DNA of 22,770 bases from Caenibius sp964466155 (GTDB lineage: Bacteria; Pseudomonadota; Alphaproteobacteria; Sphingomonadales; Sphingomonadaceae), in assembly GCA_964466155.1 (NCBI GenBank), contig CAYXMY010000044.1, positions 1 to 22,770 of the forward strand, given 5' to 3'. Shown here in pieces: positions 14,155 through 21,776 of the stretch. The number at the start of each line of letters is the position of its first letter. The first letter of the stretch is position 1. The position numbers and the translations under genes are program-made. The notes under the pieces are model-generated. The model did no database searches, was not told the origin of the DNA, and saw only the letters and a list, made by a program, of their open reading frames with translations.

Positions 14155-14208
14155 CAGGTTCAGGCGGCGGGCAGCCTTTCGCGGCTTGCCTCATGCTTTC
14201 AGGCAAGA

Positions 14209-14243
14209 AGAAACCCCCTCTCCACCGGGGAAAGGGGGTTTCT
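14209..14243. terminator. Bidirectional-type terminator between hydrolase and rplI
   Basis: AGAAACCCCCT pairs with AGGGGGTTTCT over 11 bp around a 13-base loop. On the minus strand the stem is followed by a T-rich stretch (TTTCTTCTT), which favours a terminator for rpsF-rpsR-rplI. A second inverted repeat, CTTGCCT/AGGCAAG at 14185-14191 and 14201-14207, lies just beyond it. Confidence 0.75.
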
Positions 14244-14277
14244 CGAAATTCGTGCCCGGGAGGGCGCGAAGAATGCC

Positions 14278-14883
14278 TCAGGCTTCGCCTTCGCCAGCCT
14301 CTTCCATGAGGTCGGCCGGGATTTCGCCGGGTTCCGCGTTCGGATCGACGGCTTCGGTGAAGCCTTCCGATTCGGAGCGTTCTTCTTCGAACATCTGGGC
14401 CATGACGTCGACGCCCTGGCTCTGCAGTTCGGCCTCGTCATCCGAACGGGCGACGTTGGCCTTTACGATAACCGAAACTTCGGGGTGAAGGGCGACGCGC
14501 ACATCGAACATGCCGATGGTCTTGATCGGGCGTTCGAGGATGATCTGCGACTTGTTGACGTCGTAGCCCTTGGCGACCAGCGCATCGACGATGTCGCGGA
14601 CGCTGACCGAACCGTAAAGCTGGCCCGAGTTCGACGAAGCGCGGATCAGGACGACTTCGGCGCCGTCCACGTCCTTGCCGCGTGCTTCGGCTTCGACGCG
14701 GCGTTCCGCGTTTTCCTTTTCCAGGCGTTCGCGGTTGGCTTCGAAGACCTTCTTGTTCGCGTCGTTGGCGCGCAGGGCCTTCTTCTGGGGCAGCAGGAAG
14801 TTACGGGCGTAACCGTCCTTCACGGAGACGACGTCGCCGATGGTGCCCAGCTTCTCGATACGTTCGAGCAGAATGATATCCAT
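14278..14883 (-). CDS. rplI: 50S ribosomal protein bL9 with acidic C-terminal extension
   Basis: Large-subunit protein near the L1 stalk that helps maintain reading frame. The first ~150 residues are a standard bL9: MDIILLERIEKLGTIGDVV, VKDGYARNFLLPQKKALRA, a long connecting helix, then the C-terminal rRNA-binding domain with SSNSGQLYGSVSVRDIVDAL and ALHPEVSVIVKANVARSDDEAE. The final ~50 residues, from about MFEEERSESEG, form a Glu/Asp-rich extension absent from the 149-residue E. coli protein. The ATG at 14883 lies 13 bp after rpsR. It is the last gene of the rpsF-rpsR-rplI operon and is followed by a strong hairpin. Confidence 0.97.
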   Translation of the reverse strand: MDIILLERIEKLGTIGDVVSVKDGYARNFLLPQKKALRANDANKKVFEANRERLEKENAERRVEAEARGKDVDGAEVVLIRASSNSGQLYGSVSVRDIVDALVAKGYDVNKSQIILERPIKTIGMFDVRVALHPEVSVIVKANVARSDDEAELQSQGVDVMAQMFEEERSESEGFTEAVDPNAEPGEIPADLMEEAGEGEA

Positions 14884-14896
14884 GGTCGTGCCCTCC

Positions 14897-15121
14897 TTAC
14901 TTCACGATATAGGGGAGCAGGCCGATCGTGCGTGCACGCTTGATCGCCTTGGAAAGTTCGCGCTGCTTCTTGGCGGAAACGGCGGTGATGCGGCTGGGGA
15001 CGATCTTGCCACGCTCGGACATGAAGCCCTGCAGCAGACGGACGTCCTTATAGTCGATCTTCGGCGCGTTCTTCGCGGAGAACGGGCAGCTCTTGCGGCG
15101 GCGGAAGAATGGGCGGGCCAT
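14897..15121 (-). CDS. rpsR: 30S ribosomal protein bS18
   Basis: Small-subunit platform protein that binds together with bS6. The 74-residue sequence is typical: MARPFFRRRKSCPFSAKN, PKIDYKDVRLLQGFMSERGKI, PSRITAVSAKKQRELSKAIKRART and IGLLPYIVK. The ATG overlaps the rpsF stop by one base (TGATG), so bS6 and bS18, which act as a pair, are translationally coupled. Confidence 0.98.
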   Translation of the reverse strand: MARPFFRRRKSCPFSAKNAPKIDYKDVRLLQGFMSERGKIVPSRITAVSAKKQRELSKAIKRARTIGLLPYIVK

Positions 15122-15489
15122 CAGTTGTTGTCTCCATCCCGGTCGCGGCTGCGGCGACGTTCACGATCATTCTTGCGCATCATCACGGACGGGCCGCTTT
15201 CATGTTCGTCCACGCGGACGGTCATGTAGCGGATGATGTCTTCGTTGATGCGGCTCTGGCGCTCAAGCTCTTCGACAACGCTGCCCGAAGCATCGATGTT
15301 CAGCAGCACGAAGTGCGCCTTGCGGTTACGGTCGATCTTGTAGGCGAGGTTCTTGAGACCCCAGGTTTCGGTCTTCGTGACCTTGCCCTGACCCTGTTCG
15401 ACAATCTCGGTGGCAGTGGCTGCCAGCGCGTCGACCTGGCTCTGGCTCAGGTCCTGGCGCGCAAGAAAAACATGCTCGTAGAGCGGCAT
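15121..15489 (-). CDS. rpsF: 30S ribosomal protein bS6
   Basis: Small-subunit platform protein that forms a heterodimer with bS18 and, with it, can bind the rpsF leader RNA in several bacteria. The 122-residue protein begins MPLYEHVFLARQDLSQ and contains WGLKNLAYKIDRNRKAHFVLLNI, ELERQSRINEDIIRYMTVRVDEHE and a strongly charged Arg/Asp tail (RKNDRERRRSRDRDGDNN). The ATG at 15489 has AAAGGA about eight bases upstream. It is the first gene of the rpsF-rpsR-rplI operon. Confidence 0.97.
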   Translation of the reverse strand: MPLYEHVFLARQDLSQSQVDALAATATEIVEQGQGKVTKTETWGLKNLAYKIDRNRKAHFVLLNIDASGSVVEELERQSRINEDIIRYMTVRVDEHESGPSVMMRKNDRERRRSRDRDGDNN

Positions 15490-15613
15490 GTGCGCTATCC
15501 TTTCAATTTCCGCCGATCGCTGGCATTCCCACGCCCATCGCGGGAGCCCCTCCGGCTTTCTTCAGATTTTCCCGGCAGGCAAGCCTGTTGGCCCGATTGA
15601 TGGGAAGCGCGCG

Positions 15614-15641
15614 CCATAGCCGCTTTTCACCGCAATGCAAG
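15614..15641 (-). promoter_or_regulatory. Candidate promoter of the rpsF operon
   Basis: On the minus strand CTTGCA (15641-15636) and CTATGG (15619-15614) are 16 bases apart. Transcription near 15606 would give a leader of roughly 115 bases before rpsF, long enough for the RNA structure through which bS6-bS18 autoregulates in other bacteria. Confidence 0.4.
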
Positions 15642-15695
15642 GAAAAGCGGGCCGATGCTTTGCTGTTGCGCTCTATAGCCCTGGCCGAGCTGAAC

Positions 15696-15749
15696 AGGAG
15701 GATTTGCCGCTTGCGTTTCGAACCGGGCCTGAGCAGGAAATGCCGATGA
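15696..15749 (+). other. Possible 12-codon upstream ORF before the porin gene
   Basis: A perfect AGGAGG at 15696-15701 sits nine bases before TTG at 15711. That TTG opens a 12-codon frame (MRFEPGLSRKCR) ending at TGA 15747-15749, which overlaps the porin ATG at 15746 as ATGA. The AGGAGG has no sensible role for the porin start itself, 45 bases away. It may be a coupled leader peptide; chance is not excluded. Confidence 0.3.
15735..15738 (+). promoter_or_regulatory. Ribosome-binding site that sets the porin start
   Basis: AGGA lies seven bases before the ATG at 15746 and only one base before the in-frame ATG at 15740, so the second is preferred. It also gives a classic signal peptide beginning Met-Lys-Arg. 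Confidence 0.6.
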
Positions 15750-17128
15750 AACGGATTGCAGCCTGTATCGCCACTTTGCTGGCAACACTGGGTGCCGCCT
15801 CACCTGTCTTTGCCAAGGAAGAGGCTGACAAGGGCCTGCTGAAACAGGCCGTGGGCGCTCCGGAGGGGCTGACGCTGTCCGGGACGATTCGCGTGCGTTA
15901 TGAAACTCTGGCCAACCAGTTTCGGCCGGGGCTTGAGGAAAACGCTGATACGATCCTGCTGCGTACGACGTTGGCCGCGGAATATGCGACAGGGCCGGTG
16001 CGGATCGGTGGGGAACTGATCGATGCGCGTGCTTATCGCGCCGATCGCAACGGATCGGTGGGGACGGGGGAAGTCAACGCGCTGGAACTGGTTCAGGCCT
16101 ACATCGGGGCCGATCTGGGCGATGCGCTGGGGCGGGGGAGTACCACCGCATTGCAGGTGGGGCGGTTCACGATGGATCAGGGATCGCGCAGACTGGTTTC
16201 CCGCAACAATTTCCGCAATACGACCAATGCCTTCGCCGGGGGTAAGCTGGAAACGCGAACGGCCAACGGCAGCAAACTGACGTTGTTCTACACTCTGCCG
16301 CTGGTTCGTTTGCCATCGGATAAAAGCGCCATTCTCGACAATCAGGTGAAATGGGACCGGGAAAGTTTCGATTTCCGTTTCTGGGGCGGCTTCGCCAGCT
16401 ATCCGCTATCTGGGTGCGCGAACGTGGAAGCCTATTTCTATGGGCTGGAAGAACGCGATGCGCCGAGGCAGGCAACGCGCAACCGCCATCTCTACACCCC
16501 CGGCATGAGGATTTACGCGAAGCCCGCCGCGGGGAAATGGGACTACGAACTGGAAGGAGCCTATCAGTTCGGCCATCTGCGGGAGAGCACGGATGCGCTG
16601 GCCGGGAAGCAATCGGTTTCCGCCTATACCCTTCATGCGGAAGCGGGGTATCGCTTCCCTGCCGCATGGCCGCTCCGGCTGTCGCTCGAATATGATCGGG
16701 CATCGGGTGACCGTCCCGGAGGGCGCTATGGCCGGTTCGACAACCTGTTCGGTTCGCGCCGTTCCGACTTCGGGCCGACCAGCACTTTCGGGGCGCTGGG
16801 GCGGGCGAATATCGGCTCGCTCGGGCTGCGGCTGGAATTTGAGCCGGACAAGCGGTGGGACGGGTTCGTGCATTACAGCGCGAACTGGCTGGACAGTGCG
16901 AGCGACAGCTTCGCGAATACCGGCGTTCGCGATCCGGCCGGGGCTTCGGGGCGTTTCGCCGGGCATCAACTGGAAGCCCAGGTGCGCTATTGGCTGCTGC
17001 CGGATCTGCTGCGGATGAATCTTGGCGGGGCCGTGCTGTTCAATGGTGGGTTTCTGAAGGATGCACCGAACGCCAACGGCTATGGCAATCCCGCGTTCGG
17101 CTATCTCGAACTGTCCGCCAATTTCTGA
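15746..17128 (+). CDS. Alginate-export-domain-type outer-membrane porin
   Basis: Predicted outer-membrane beta-barrel. The 460-residue protein has a cleavable signal peptide (MKRIAACIATLLATLGAASP, cut after VFA at residue 23). Many alternating-hydrophobicity strands rich in Tyr, Phe, Gly and Arg follow, and the last residues are FGYLELSANF, a barrel end with terminal Phe. The pattern (LSGTIRVRYETLANQFRP, LLRTTLAAEYATGPVRIGGEL, TTALQVGRFTMDQGSRRLV, RNNFRNTTNAFAGG) resembles the alginate_exp/AlgE-like domain family, which in sphingomonads covers generic porins; alginate as substrate is not implied. It is transcribed divergently from rpsF. Its stop lies 3 bp from the stop of the convergent Mur ligase gene. 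Confidence 0.85.
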   Translation: MKRIAACIATLLATLGAASPVFAKEEADKGLLKQAVGAPEGLTLSGTIRVRYETLANQFRPGLEENADTILLRTTLAAEYATGPVRIGGELIDARAYRADRNGSVGTGEVNALELVQAYIGADLGDALGRGSTTALQVGRFTMDQGSRRLVSRNNFRNTTNAFAGGKLETRTANGSKLTLFYTLPLVRLPSDKSAILDNQVKWDRESFDFRFWGGFASYPLSGCANVEAYFYGLEERDAPRQATRNRHLYTPGMRIYAKPAAGKWDYELEGAYQFGHLRESTDALAGKQSVSAYTLHAEAGYRFPAAWPLRLSLEYDRASGDRPGGRYGRFDNLFGSRRSDFGPTSTFGALGRANIGSLGLRLEFEPDKRWDGFVHYSANWLDSASDSFANTGVRDPAGASGRFAGHQLEAQVRYWLLPDLLRMNLGGAVLFNGGFLKDAPNANGYGNPAFGYLELSANF

Positions 17129-17131
17129 GGT

Positions 17132-18553
17132 TTAGCTGAGCAGCCCAAGGATGCTGTGCGCGAATGCAGTCAGCGTATCGTCCCGCGCGCCCATTACCGC
17201 GATCCTGTCACCGGGGCAGGCGAGCGCGGCAATCGCTTGTCCGCAAGCTTCCCGGTCGGGGATATAGCGCGCGTTGCCGCCTGCTTCCTCGATCAGCCGG
17301 ACGATCCGCTCGCTGCCTTCGCTGCGATCCACCGTGCCGCCGAAATAGACCGGATCGCACAGGATGGCGATATCCTCCGGGCCTAGCTCCTGTGCGAATG
17401 TCTCCGCCAGTTCGTGCCCCATCTGGCGCAGCGGGCCGTAGCCGTGCGGCTGGAAGAAGGCGATGACGCGCCCCGGGTGGCTTTTGAGCGTGCGCAGCGT
17501 GGCGCGGCATTTTTCCGGGTTGTGGCCGAAATCGTCGATCACCGTCACGCCCGCCGGGCTGGTGCCCACGATATCGAAGCGGCGCGCAAGGCCCGCGAAC
17601 GTGCCGAGAGCGGCCACTGCATCGGCGATGGAAACGCCCGCCGCATGCGCCCCGGCGATGGCGGCCAGCGCATTGGAGAGATTGTGCCGCCCAGGCACCC
17701 CCAGGGAAAGGGAATGCTGCTGCTGCGTGGCCCGGTCGATCACCATGGCGGCGATGCCGGTTGGCGAATCCCCGATACTGCCCGCTTCGACGCCGATCAT
17801 GGCTTGGGGATGATCGATGGCAAAGCTCACATATTCCTGCGCCCGGCTGGCCAGGGCGCGGCTTTCCGCATCGTCCCAGTTGATCGCCGCCCGGCCCGCG
17901 ATGGCGAGGAAATCGCCGAACAACTGGCGCAGTTCCTCCATGCTCTTGTGATCGAGACTGACGTTGAGCAGCACGGCGACACTGGGGCGATAGAGCGCGA
18001 TGGAACCATCGCTTTCATCGACTTCGGACACGAACGCATCCCCTGCGCCCACACGCGCGCTGGCGAAAGGTGTGCCGGGGGAAACGAAATTCTTCATCAC
18101 CGCGCCGTTCATGATCGTTGGATCGCGGCCCGCTTCGTGCATGATCCAGCCGAGCATGCCGGTGACGGTCGATTTGCCGCTGGTCCCGCCGATGGCGATG
18201 GAAGTGGCGGCGCGGTTGAACAGGGTGGAGAGCAGTTCCGCCCGGGTCATGCGGGGGCAGCCCAGTTCCTTCGCCCGGACGACTTCGGGCACGGTGTCTT
18301 CCACCGCTGCCGAGGCGACGAGCACCTGGCGGCCGCTGGTGACGCCGCTGCCGTCCTGTGGGAACAGCGCGATGCCTTGCCGTTCCAGCCAGGCGAATTT
18401 TTCCGGCGTGCGGCCTTGATCGCGGCTGCGGTCGGACCCGGCGATCACCGCACCCTGGCCGCGCAGGATCATGGCGAGTGGGAGCATGCCCGATCCGCCG
18501 ATGCCGCAAAAGAACCAGGGGTGAGCAGTCAAATCAGCCAGATTGTCGTTCAT
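17132..18553 (-). CDS. Atypical MurC/Mpl-like Mur ligase
   Basis: ATP-dependent ligase of the Mur family, expected to join an amino acid or peptide to UDP-MurNAc. The 473-residue protein has a MurC-like N-terminal GIGGSGM at 17-23, the ATP loop GTSGKST at 123-129 (canonical MurC and Mpl have GTHGKTT), EVDESDGS at 177-184, NVSLDH at 197-202, GRHNLSNALAA at 288-298, RRF at 324-326, DDFGHNP at 340-346 (usually D-D-Y/F-G/A-H-H-P) and FQPHGYG at 367-373. The third domain looks more MurC- than Mpl-like. The divergent neighbour encodes LD-carboxypeptidase, which makes the tripeptide that Mpl recycles, so a recycling role is the best contextual guess. Whether the substrate is L-Ala, tripeptide or something else cannot be decided. 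ATG at 18553 has GAGGGA upstream. Confidence 0.8.
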   Translation of the reverse strand: MNDNLADLTAHPWFFCGIGGSGMLPLAMILRGQGAVIAGSDRSRDQGRTPEKFAWLERQGIALFPQDGSGVTSGRQVLVASAAVEDTVPEVVRAKELGCPRMTRAELLSTLFNRAATSIAIGGTSGKSTVTGMLGWIMHEAGRDPTIMNGAVMKNFVSPGTPFASARVGAGDAFVSEVDESDGSIALYRPSVAVLLNVSLDHKSMEELRQLFGDFLAIAGRAAINWDDAESRALASRAQEYVSFAIDHPQAMIGVEAGSIGDSPTGIAAMVIDRATQQQHSLSLGVPGRHNLSNALAAIAGAHAAGVSIADAVAALGTFAGLARRFDIVGTSPAGVTVIDDFGHNPEKCRATLRTLKSHPGRVIAFFQPHGYGPLRQMGHELAETFAQELGPEDIAILCDPVYFGGTVDRSEGSERIVRLIEEAGGNARYIPDREACGQAIAALACPGDRIAVMGARDDTLTAFAHSILGLLS

Positions 18554-18569
18554 AGTCCCTCGGTATCAG

Positions 18570-18599
18570 TTGTGCCGGACAACACAAGCTGGCTAGGTA
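18570..18599 (+). promoter_or_regulatory. Possible ldcA promoter and TTGTG/CACAA inverted repeat in the divergent gap
   Basis: TTGTGC at 18570-18575 and TAGGTA at 18594-18599 are 18 bases apart, which would place the start of transcription at or next to the ldcA ATG (leaderless). TTGTG at 18570-18574 and CACAA at 18583-18587 form an inverted repeat that could be a shared operator for ldcA and the Mur ligase. The evidence is weak and positional. Confidence 0.25.
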
Positions 18600-18604
18600 T
18601 CGCT

Positions 18605-19438
18605 ATGACCCGAATAGCCGTCTGCGCACCGTCCACGCCTCTCGTCCGCGAGGATGCCGGCCGTGTGCTCGATCTCGCTGCGGCGCACTTTCCCGGCGTG
18701 GAACTGGCGTTCCATGAACAATGCTTCGCCGTGGATGGGCATTTCGCCGGGCCCGATGCGATGCGGCGGGAGGCGTTTCTGGACTGCGCGAACGATCCTG
18801 CTTTCGATGCGGTGTGGTTCGCGCGCGGCGGCTATGGTGCCAACCGGATCGCGGAAGGGGTCGTGGCGCGGGCGGGCGCGGCGGCGCGGGACAAGGCCTA
18901 TCTCGGCTATTCGGATGGCGGATATCTTCTGGCGGCGCTTTATCGTGCGAGGATTGGCCGCCCGGCGCACGGGCCGATGGCGGTCGATATCCGGCGGGAC
19001 AACGGGGACACGGCGATCCTGCGGGCGCTTGGCTATCTTGCGGGTGGGCATGGCGGGTGTGAACCTTCGCTGGCCGATTGCGGGCAGCCTGCTGTGGCCT
19101 TCAATCTCATGACGCTCGCTATGCTGTGTGGCACCGGCCTCATGCCTGATCTGGCGGGCCATGTGGTGATGGTGGAGGAAGTGTCCGAATATCTTTACGC
19201 GGTGGACCGGCTGTTCTTCCACGTGACCGCGCATTTGCAGGGGATTGCTGGCCTGCGCCTCGGCCGGGTGAGCGATGTGCCCGAAAATGACCGCCCGTTC
19301 GGTGCCGACGCGGAAGAGATTGCCCGATATTGGTGCGAACGGGCGGGAATCCCTTATCTGGGCCGGGCCGATATCGGGCACGATCCTGCCAACAAGATTG
19401 TACCATTCGGGCTTGCGGCAAAGGCAGCGGGGCAATAA
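18605..19438 (+). CDS. ldcA: LD-carboxypeptidase (S66 family)
   Basis: Cytoplasmic serine peptidase that removes the terminal D-Ala from murein tetrapeptides during recycling. The 277-residue protein has the RGGYGANRI segment near 75-82, the nucleophile Ser103 in LGYSDGGYLL, a Glu at 191 or 192 in MVEEVSEYLYAVDR, and His259 in GHDPANKIVPFG. The triad is complete. There is no signal peptide, as expected. The ATG at 18605 is chosen because the conserved fold begins immediately (MTRIAVCAPSTP). The same frame is open upstream for nearly 400 codons, but that is antisense to the Mur ligase gene. The ribosome-binding site is weak. It is divergent from the Mur ligase (51 bp) and followed by fabD after 24 bp. 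Confidence 0.92.
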   Translation: MTRIAVCAPSTPLVREDAGRVLDLAAAHFPGVELAFHEQCFAVDGHFAGPDAMRREAFLDCANDPAFDAVWFARGGYGANRIAEGVVARAGAAARDKAYLGYSDGGYLLAALYRARIGRPAHGPMAVDIRRDNGDTAILRALGYLAGGHGGCEPSLADCGQPAVAFNLMTLAMLCGTGLMPDLAGHVVMVEEVSEYLYAVDRLFFHVTAHLQGIAGLRLGRVSDVPENDRPFGADAEEIARYWCERAGIPYLGRADIGHDPANKIVPFGLAAKAAGQ

Positions 19439-19462
19439 CCGCGCGGCAAAGGAGTTTGAGTT

Positions 19463-20401
19463 ATGCGGGCGTTCGTATTTCCCGGGCAGGGGAGCCAGAA
19501 GGTTGGGATGGGCAAGGAACTCGCGGATGCGAGCGCCGTGGCCCGCGAAGTGTTCCAGGAAGTGGACGAAGCGCTTTCGCAGAAATTGTCCGCGCTGATG
19601 TTCGAAGGGCCGGACGATCAGTTGACGCTGACCGAGAATGCGCAGCCCGCGATCATGGCCAATGCCATCGCCACTTTGCGCGTTCTGGAGAAGGAAGGCG
19701 GCCTCTCGCTTGCCGGCAAGGGCGATTTCGTCGCCGGGCATAGCCTGGGCGAATACACGGCGCTGTGTGCGGTGGGCGGCTTTTCGCTGGCCGACACGGC
19801 CCGCCTGCTCAAGCTGCGTGGGCAGGCGATGCAGGCGGCGGTGCCCGTGGGCGTAGGCGCGATGTGCGCGCTGCTCGGCGCCGATGTGGAAAAGGCGCAG
19901 GCGCTGGCCGATGCGGCGGCGGAAGGGCAGGTCTGCACGGTTGCCAACGATAACGATCCGACGCAGGTGGTCCTTTCAGGGCACCGCGAAGCGATTGAGC
20001 GGGCCGTGGCCATGGTCAAGGATCATGGGATCAAGCGCGGCGTGCTGCTGCCGGTGTCGGCCCCATTCCATTGCCCGCTGATGCAGCCTGCCGCCGATGC
20101 CATGGCCGCAGCCCTGGCCAAGGTTGGGGTGCAGCCGCTGCGCCTGCCGGTCTTCGCCAATGTGACGGCGGCCATGGTCAGCGATCCCGCGGAAGAACAG
20201 CGCCTGCTGGTCGAACAGGTCTGTGGCCGGGTGCGCTGGCGTGAAAGCGTGATCGCGATGAAAGCGGCGGGCGCGGAAAGCTTCGTCGAACTGGGCGGCA
20301 AAGTGGTCGGCCCGATGATTGGGCGCACGGTGAACGATGTCGCCGTCACCAGCGTGATCACGATGGCGGATATCGAAGCACTGGCGAAGGATCTCGCCTG
20401 A
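19463..20401 (+). CDS. fabD: Malonyl-CoA:ACP transacylase
   Basis: Moves malonyl from CoA to acyl carrier protein, supplying the extender unit for type II fatty-acid synthesis in the cytoplasm. The 312-residue protein begins MRAFVFPGQGSQ, then LTENAQPAIMAN, the active-site GHSLGEYTAL with Ser94, KLRGQAMQ with the conserved Arg, and the catalytic His203 in SAPFHCPLM. The end carries FVELGGKVVGPMIGRT. The ATG at 19463 has AAGGAG eight bases upstream. It is followed after 2 bp by an exported protein of unknown function and then by fabG; no acpP or fabF follows in this window. Confidence 0.97.
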   Translation: MRAFVFPGQGSQKVGMGKELADASAVAREVFQEVDEALSQKLSALMFEGPDDQLTLTENAQPAIMANAIATLRVLEKEGGLSLAGKGDFVAGHSLGEYTALCAVGGFSLADTARLLKLRGQAMQAAVPVGVGAMCALLGADVEKAQALADAAAEGQVCTVANDNDPTQVVLSGHREAIERAVAMVKDHGIKRGVLLPVSAPFHCPLMQPAADAMAAALAKVGVQPLRLPVFANVTAAMVSDPAEEQRLLVEQVCGRVRWRESVIAMKAAGAESFVELGGKVVGPMIGRTVNDVAVTSVITMADIEALAKDLA

Positions 20402-20403
20402 TC

Positions 20404-20991
20404 GTGCGGTATCGTCTCATCAGGGTGGCGGGTATGGCGGCGGCGTTGGCCGCCGCCCCGGTGAGTGCGCAGGCAGCCGATCATCTCGATTGCGTGGCGC
20501 AGGGTTATGACGCCGCGCAGCAGAAGACGATCGACGGTTTCGTCAAAACTTTCACTGCGGACAAGCTCGACAAGGGCAAGACGCGAAGCGATCTGATGTC
20601 GGTATTCGCGGTCCGTGCCGGGGTTTGCGCGGATGAATACGGCTGGTCGCCGGACGCGATCCTCAATGCCGTTTTCTATCAGGTCGGCGCTGTCATGGAA
20701 AAGGGGCTGCGGCACAACACGCCCTTGTCCGGCCCGGATATGGCCCGCCTTGAAAGGGCGATTGCCACGGCCGATCAGGACCGTTTGTGGCCCGTTCTCG
20801 AAAAGATGATGGGCGCCACGATATTCGGCGATCCGGCAGAGGATGTCACGGACGAGGACAATCTCTATCTTGGTCTCGTGATTATGAGTTCGGGAATTCC
20901 GATGAATGACAAGAACGGCAGCTTCGCTGGCGCGCTACTGGCCTCACAAGCCATCCAGCGTCTCGCCGGCAAGCGATTCGGCAGCGAATAA
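20404..20991 (+). CDS. Exported protein of unknown function between fabD and fabG
   Basis: I do not recognise this 195-residue protein. Residues 1-24 look like a Sec signal peptide (basic start, then MAAALAAAPVSAQA with an AQA-type cleavage site). The mature part is mainly helical in composition, with two cysteines at 30 and 75 that could form a periplasmic disulfide. Notable segments are AVRAGVCADEYGWSPDAILNA and DEDNLYLGLVIMSSGIPMNDKNG; no enzyme motif is obvious. GTG at 20404 follows the fabD stop by 2 bp with GAAGGA about 12 bases upstream; an ATG at codon 11 would shorten the signal peptide. The tight fit between two fatty-acid genes implies co-transcription, but an exported protein in that setting is unexplained. 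Confidence 0.8.
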   Translation: MRYRLIRVAGMAAALAAAPVSAQAADHLDCVAQGYDAAQQKTIDGFVKTFTADKLDKGKTRSDLMSVFAVRAGVCADEYGWSPDAILNAVFYQVGAVMEKGLRHNTPLSGPDMARLERAIATADQDRLWPVLEKMMGATIFGDPAEDVTDEDNLYLGLVIMSSGIPMNDKNGSFAGALLASQAIQRLAGKRFGSE

Positions 20992-21003
20992 ACGGGAGGC
21001 ATT

Positions 21004-21756
21004 ATGTTCAACCTTTCTGGCATGACGGCACTGGTCACGGGCGCTTCGGGCGGTATCGGCTCTTCGATTGCGCGCGGGCTTGCGGCGCAGGGCGCGCGGC
21101 TAGCCCTGTCCGGTTCCAATTCGGACAAGCTCCGCGCGTTTCGTGACGAACTGAACAGCCAGTTCGGCCACGATCACGTGGAAATTACCTGCAACCTTTC
21201 CAGCACGGAACAGGTGGAGGAATTGATCCCCGCCGCGGTGAACACGCTCGGCAAGCTCGATATCCTCGTCAACAATGCGGGGATCACGCGCGACAATCTC
21301 GCCATGCGGATGAAGGACGAGGAATGGGACGATGTGATCCGCATCAATCTCGAATCGACCTTCCGCCTGATGCGCGCGGCGGCGCGGCCGATGATGAAGG
21401 CCAAATTCGGCCGTATCGTCAATATCACCAGTATCGTCGGGGCCACCGGCAATCCGGGCCAGATGAACTATTGTGCGGCCAAGGGCGGCGTTACCGCCAT
21501 GTCCAAAAGCCTGGCGCAGGAACTCGCCAGCCGTGGCGTTACCGTGAACTGCGTGGCCCCCGGCTTCATCCGCACGGCGATGACCGATGTCCTGCCGGAT
21601 GCCCAGAAGGACGCGCTCAACGCCAAAATCCCGATGGGCCGCATGGGCGAGGGGGAGGATATCGCCGCTGCGGTCGCCTACCTTTCATCGAAGGAAGCAG
21701 GCTATATCACGGGGCAGACGCTGCATGTGAACGGCGGCATGGCGATGTTGGGCTGA
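21004..21756 (+). CDS. fabG: 3-oxoacyl-[acyl-carrier-protein] reductase
   Basis: NADPH-dependent reduction of 3-ketoacyl-ACP in fatty-acid elongation; a classical short-chain dehydrogenase. The 250-residue protein has the TGASGGIG cofactor motif at 12-19, NNAGITRD near 90-97, and the catalytic tetrad Asn115, Ser143, Tyr156 and Lys160 (ITSIVGATGNPGQMNYCAAK). It ends with CVAPGFIRTAMTD, YLSSKEAGYITGQTLHVNGGMAML, as in true FabG proteins. The ATG at 21004 has GGGAGG four bases upstream. Position behind fabD supports FabG over a generic reductase. It is followed by a 176-bp gap before dnaN. Confidence 0.95.
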   Translation: MFNLSGMTALVTGASGGIGSSIARGLAAQGARLALSGSNSDKLRAFRDELNSQFGHDHVEITCNLSSTEQVEELIPAAVNTLGKLDILVNNAGITRDNLAMRMKDEEWDDVIRINLESTFRLMRAAARPMMKAKFGRIVNITSIVGATGNPGQMNYCAAKGGVTAMSKSLAQELASRGVTVNCVAPGFIRTAMTDVLPDAQKDALNAKIPMGRMGEGEDIAAAVAYLSSKEAGYITGQTLHVNGGMAMLG

Positions 21757-21776
21757 CGCCTGCCAGCGGCGGGGAA

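Noticed and set aside
17414..18604. Very long open frame antisense to the Mur ligase gene, continuous with ldcA
   Set aside because: High GC content keeps this frame open. The encoded residues are rich in His, Arg, Ala and Gly with no recognisable domain, while the opposite strand encodes a full Mur ligase. LdcA homology begins at 18605.
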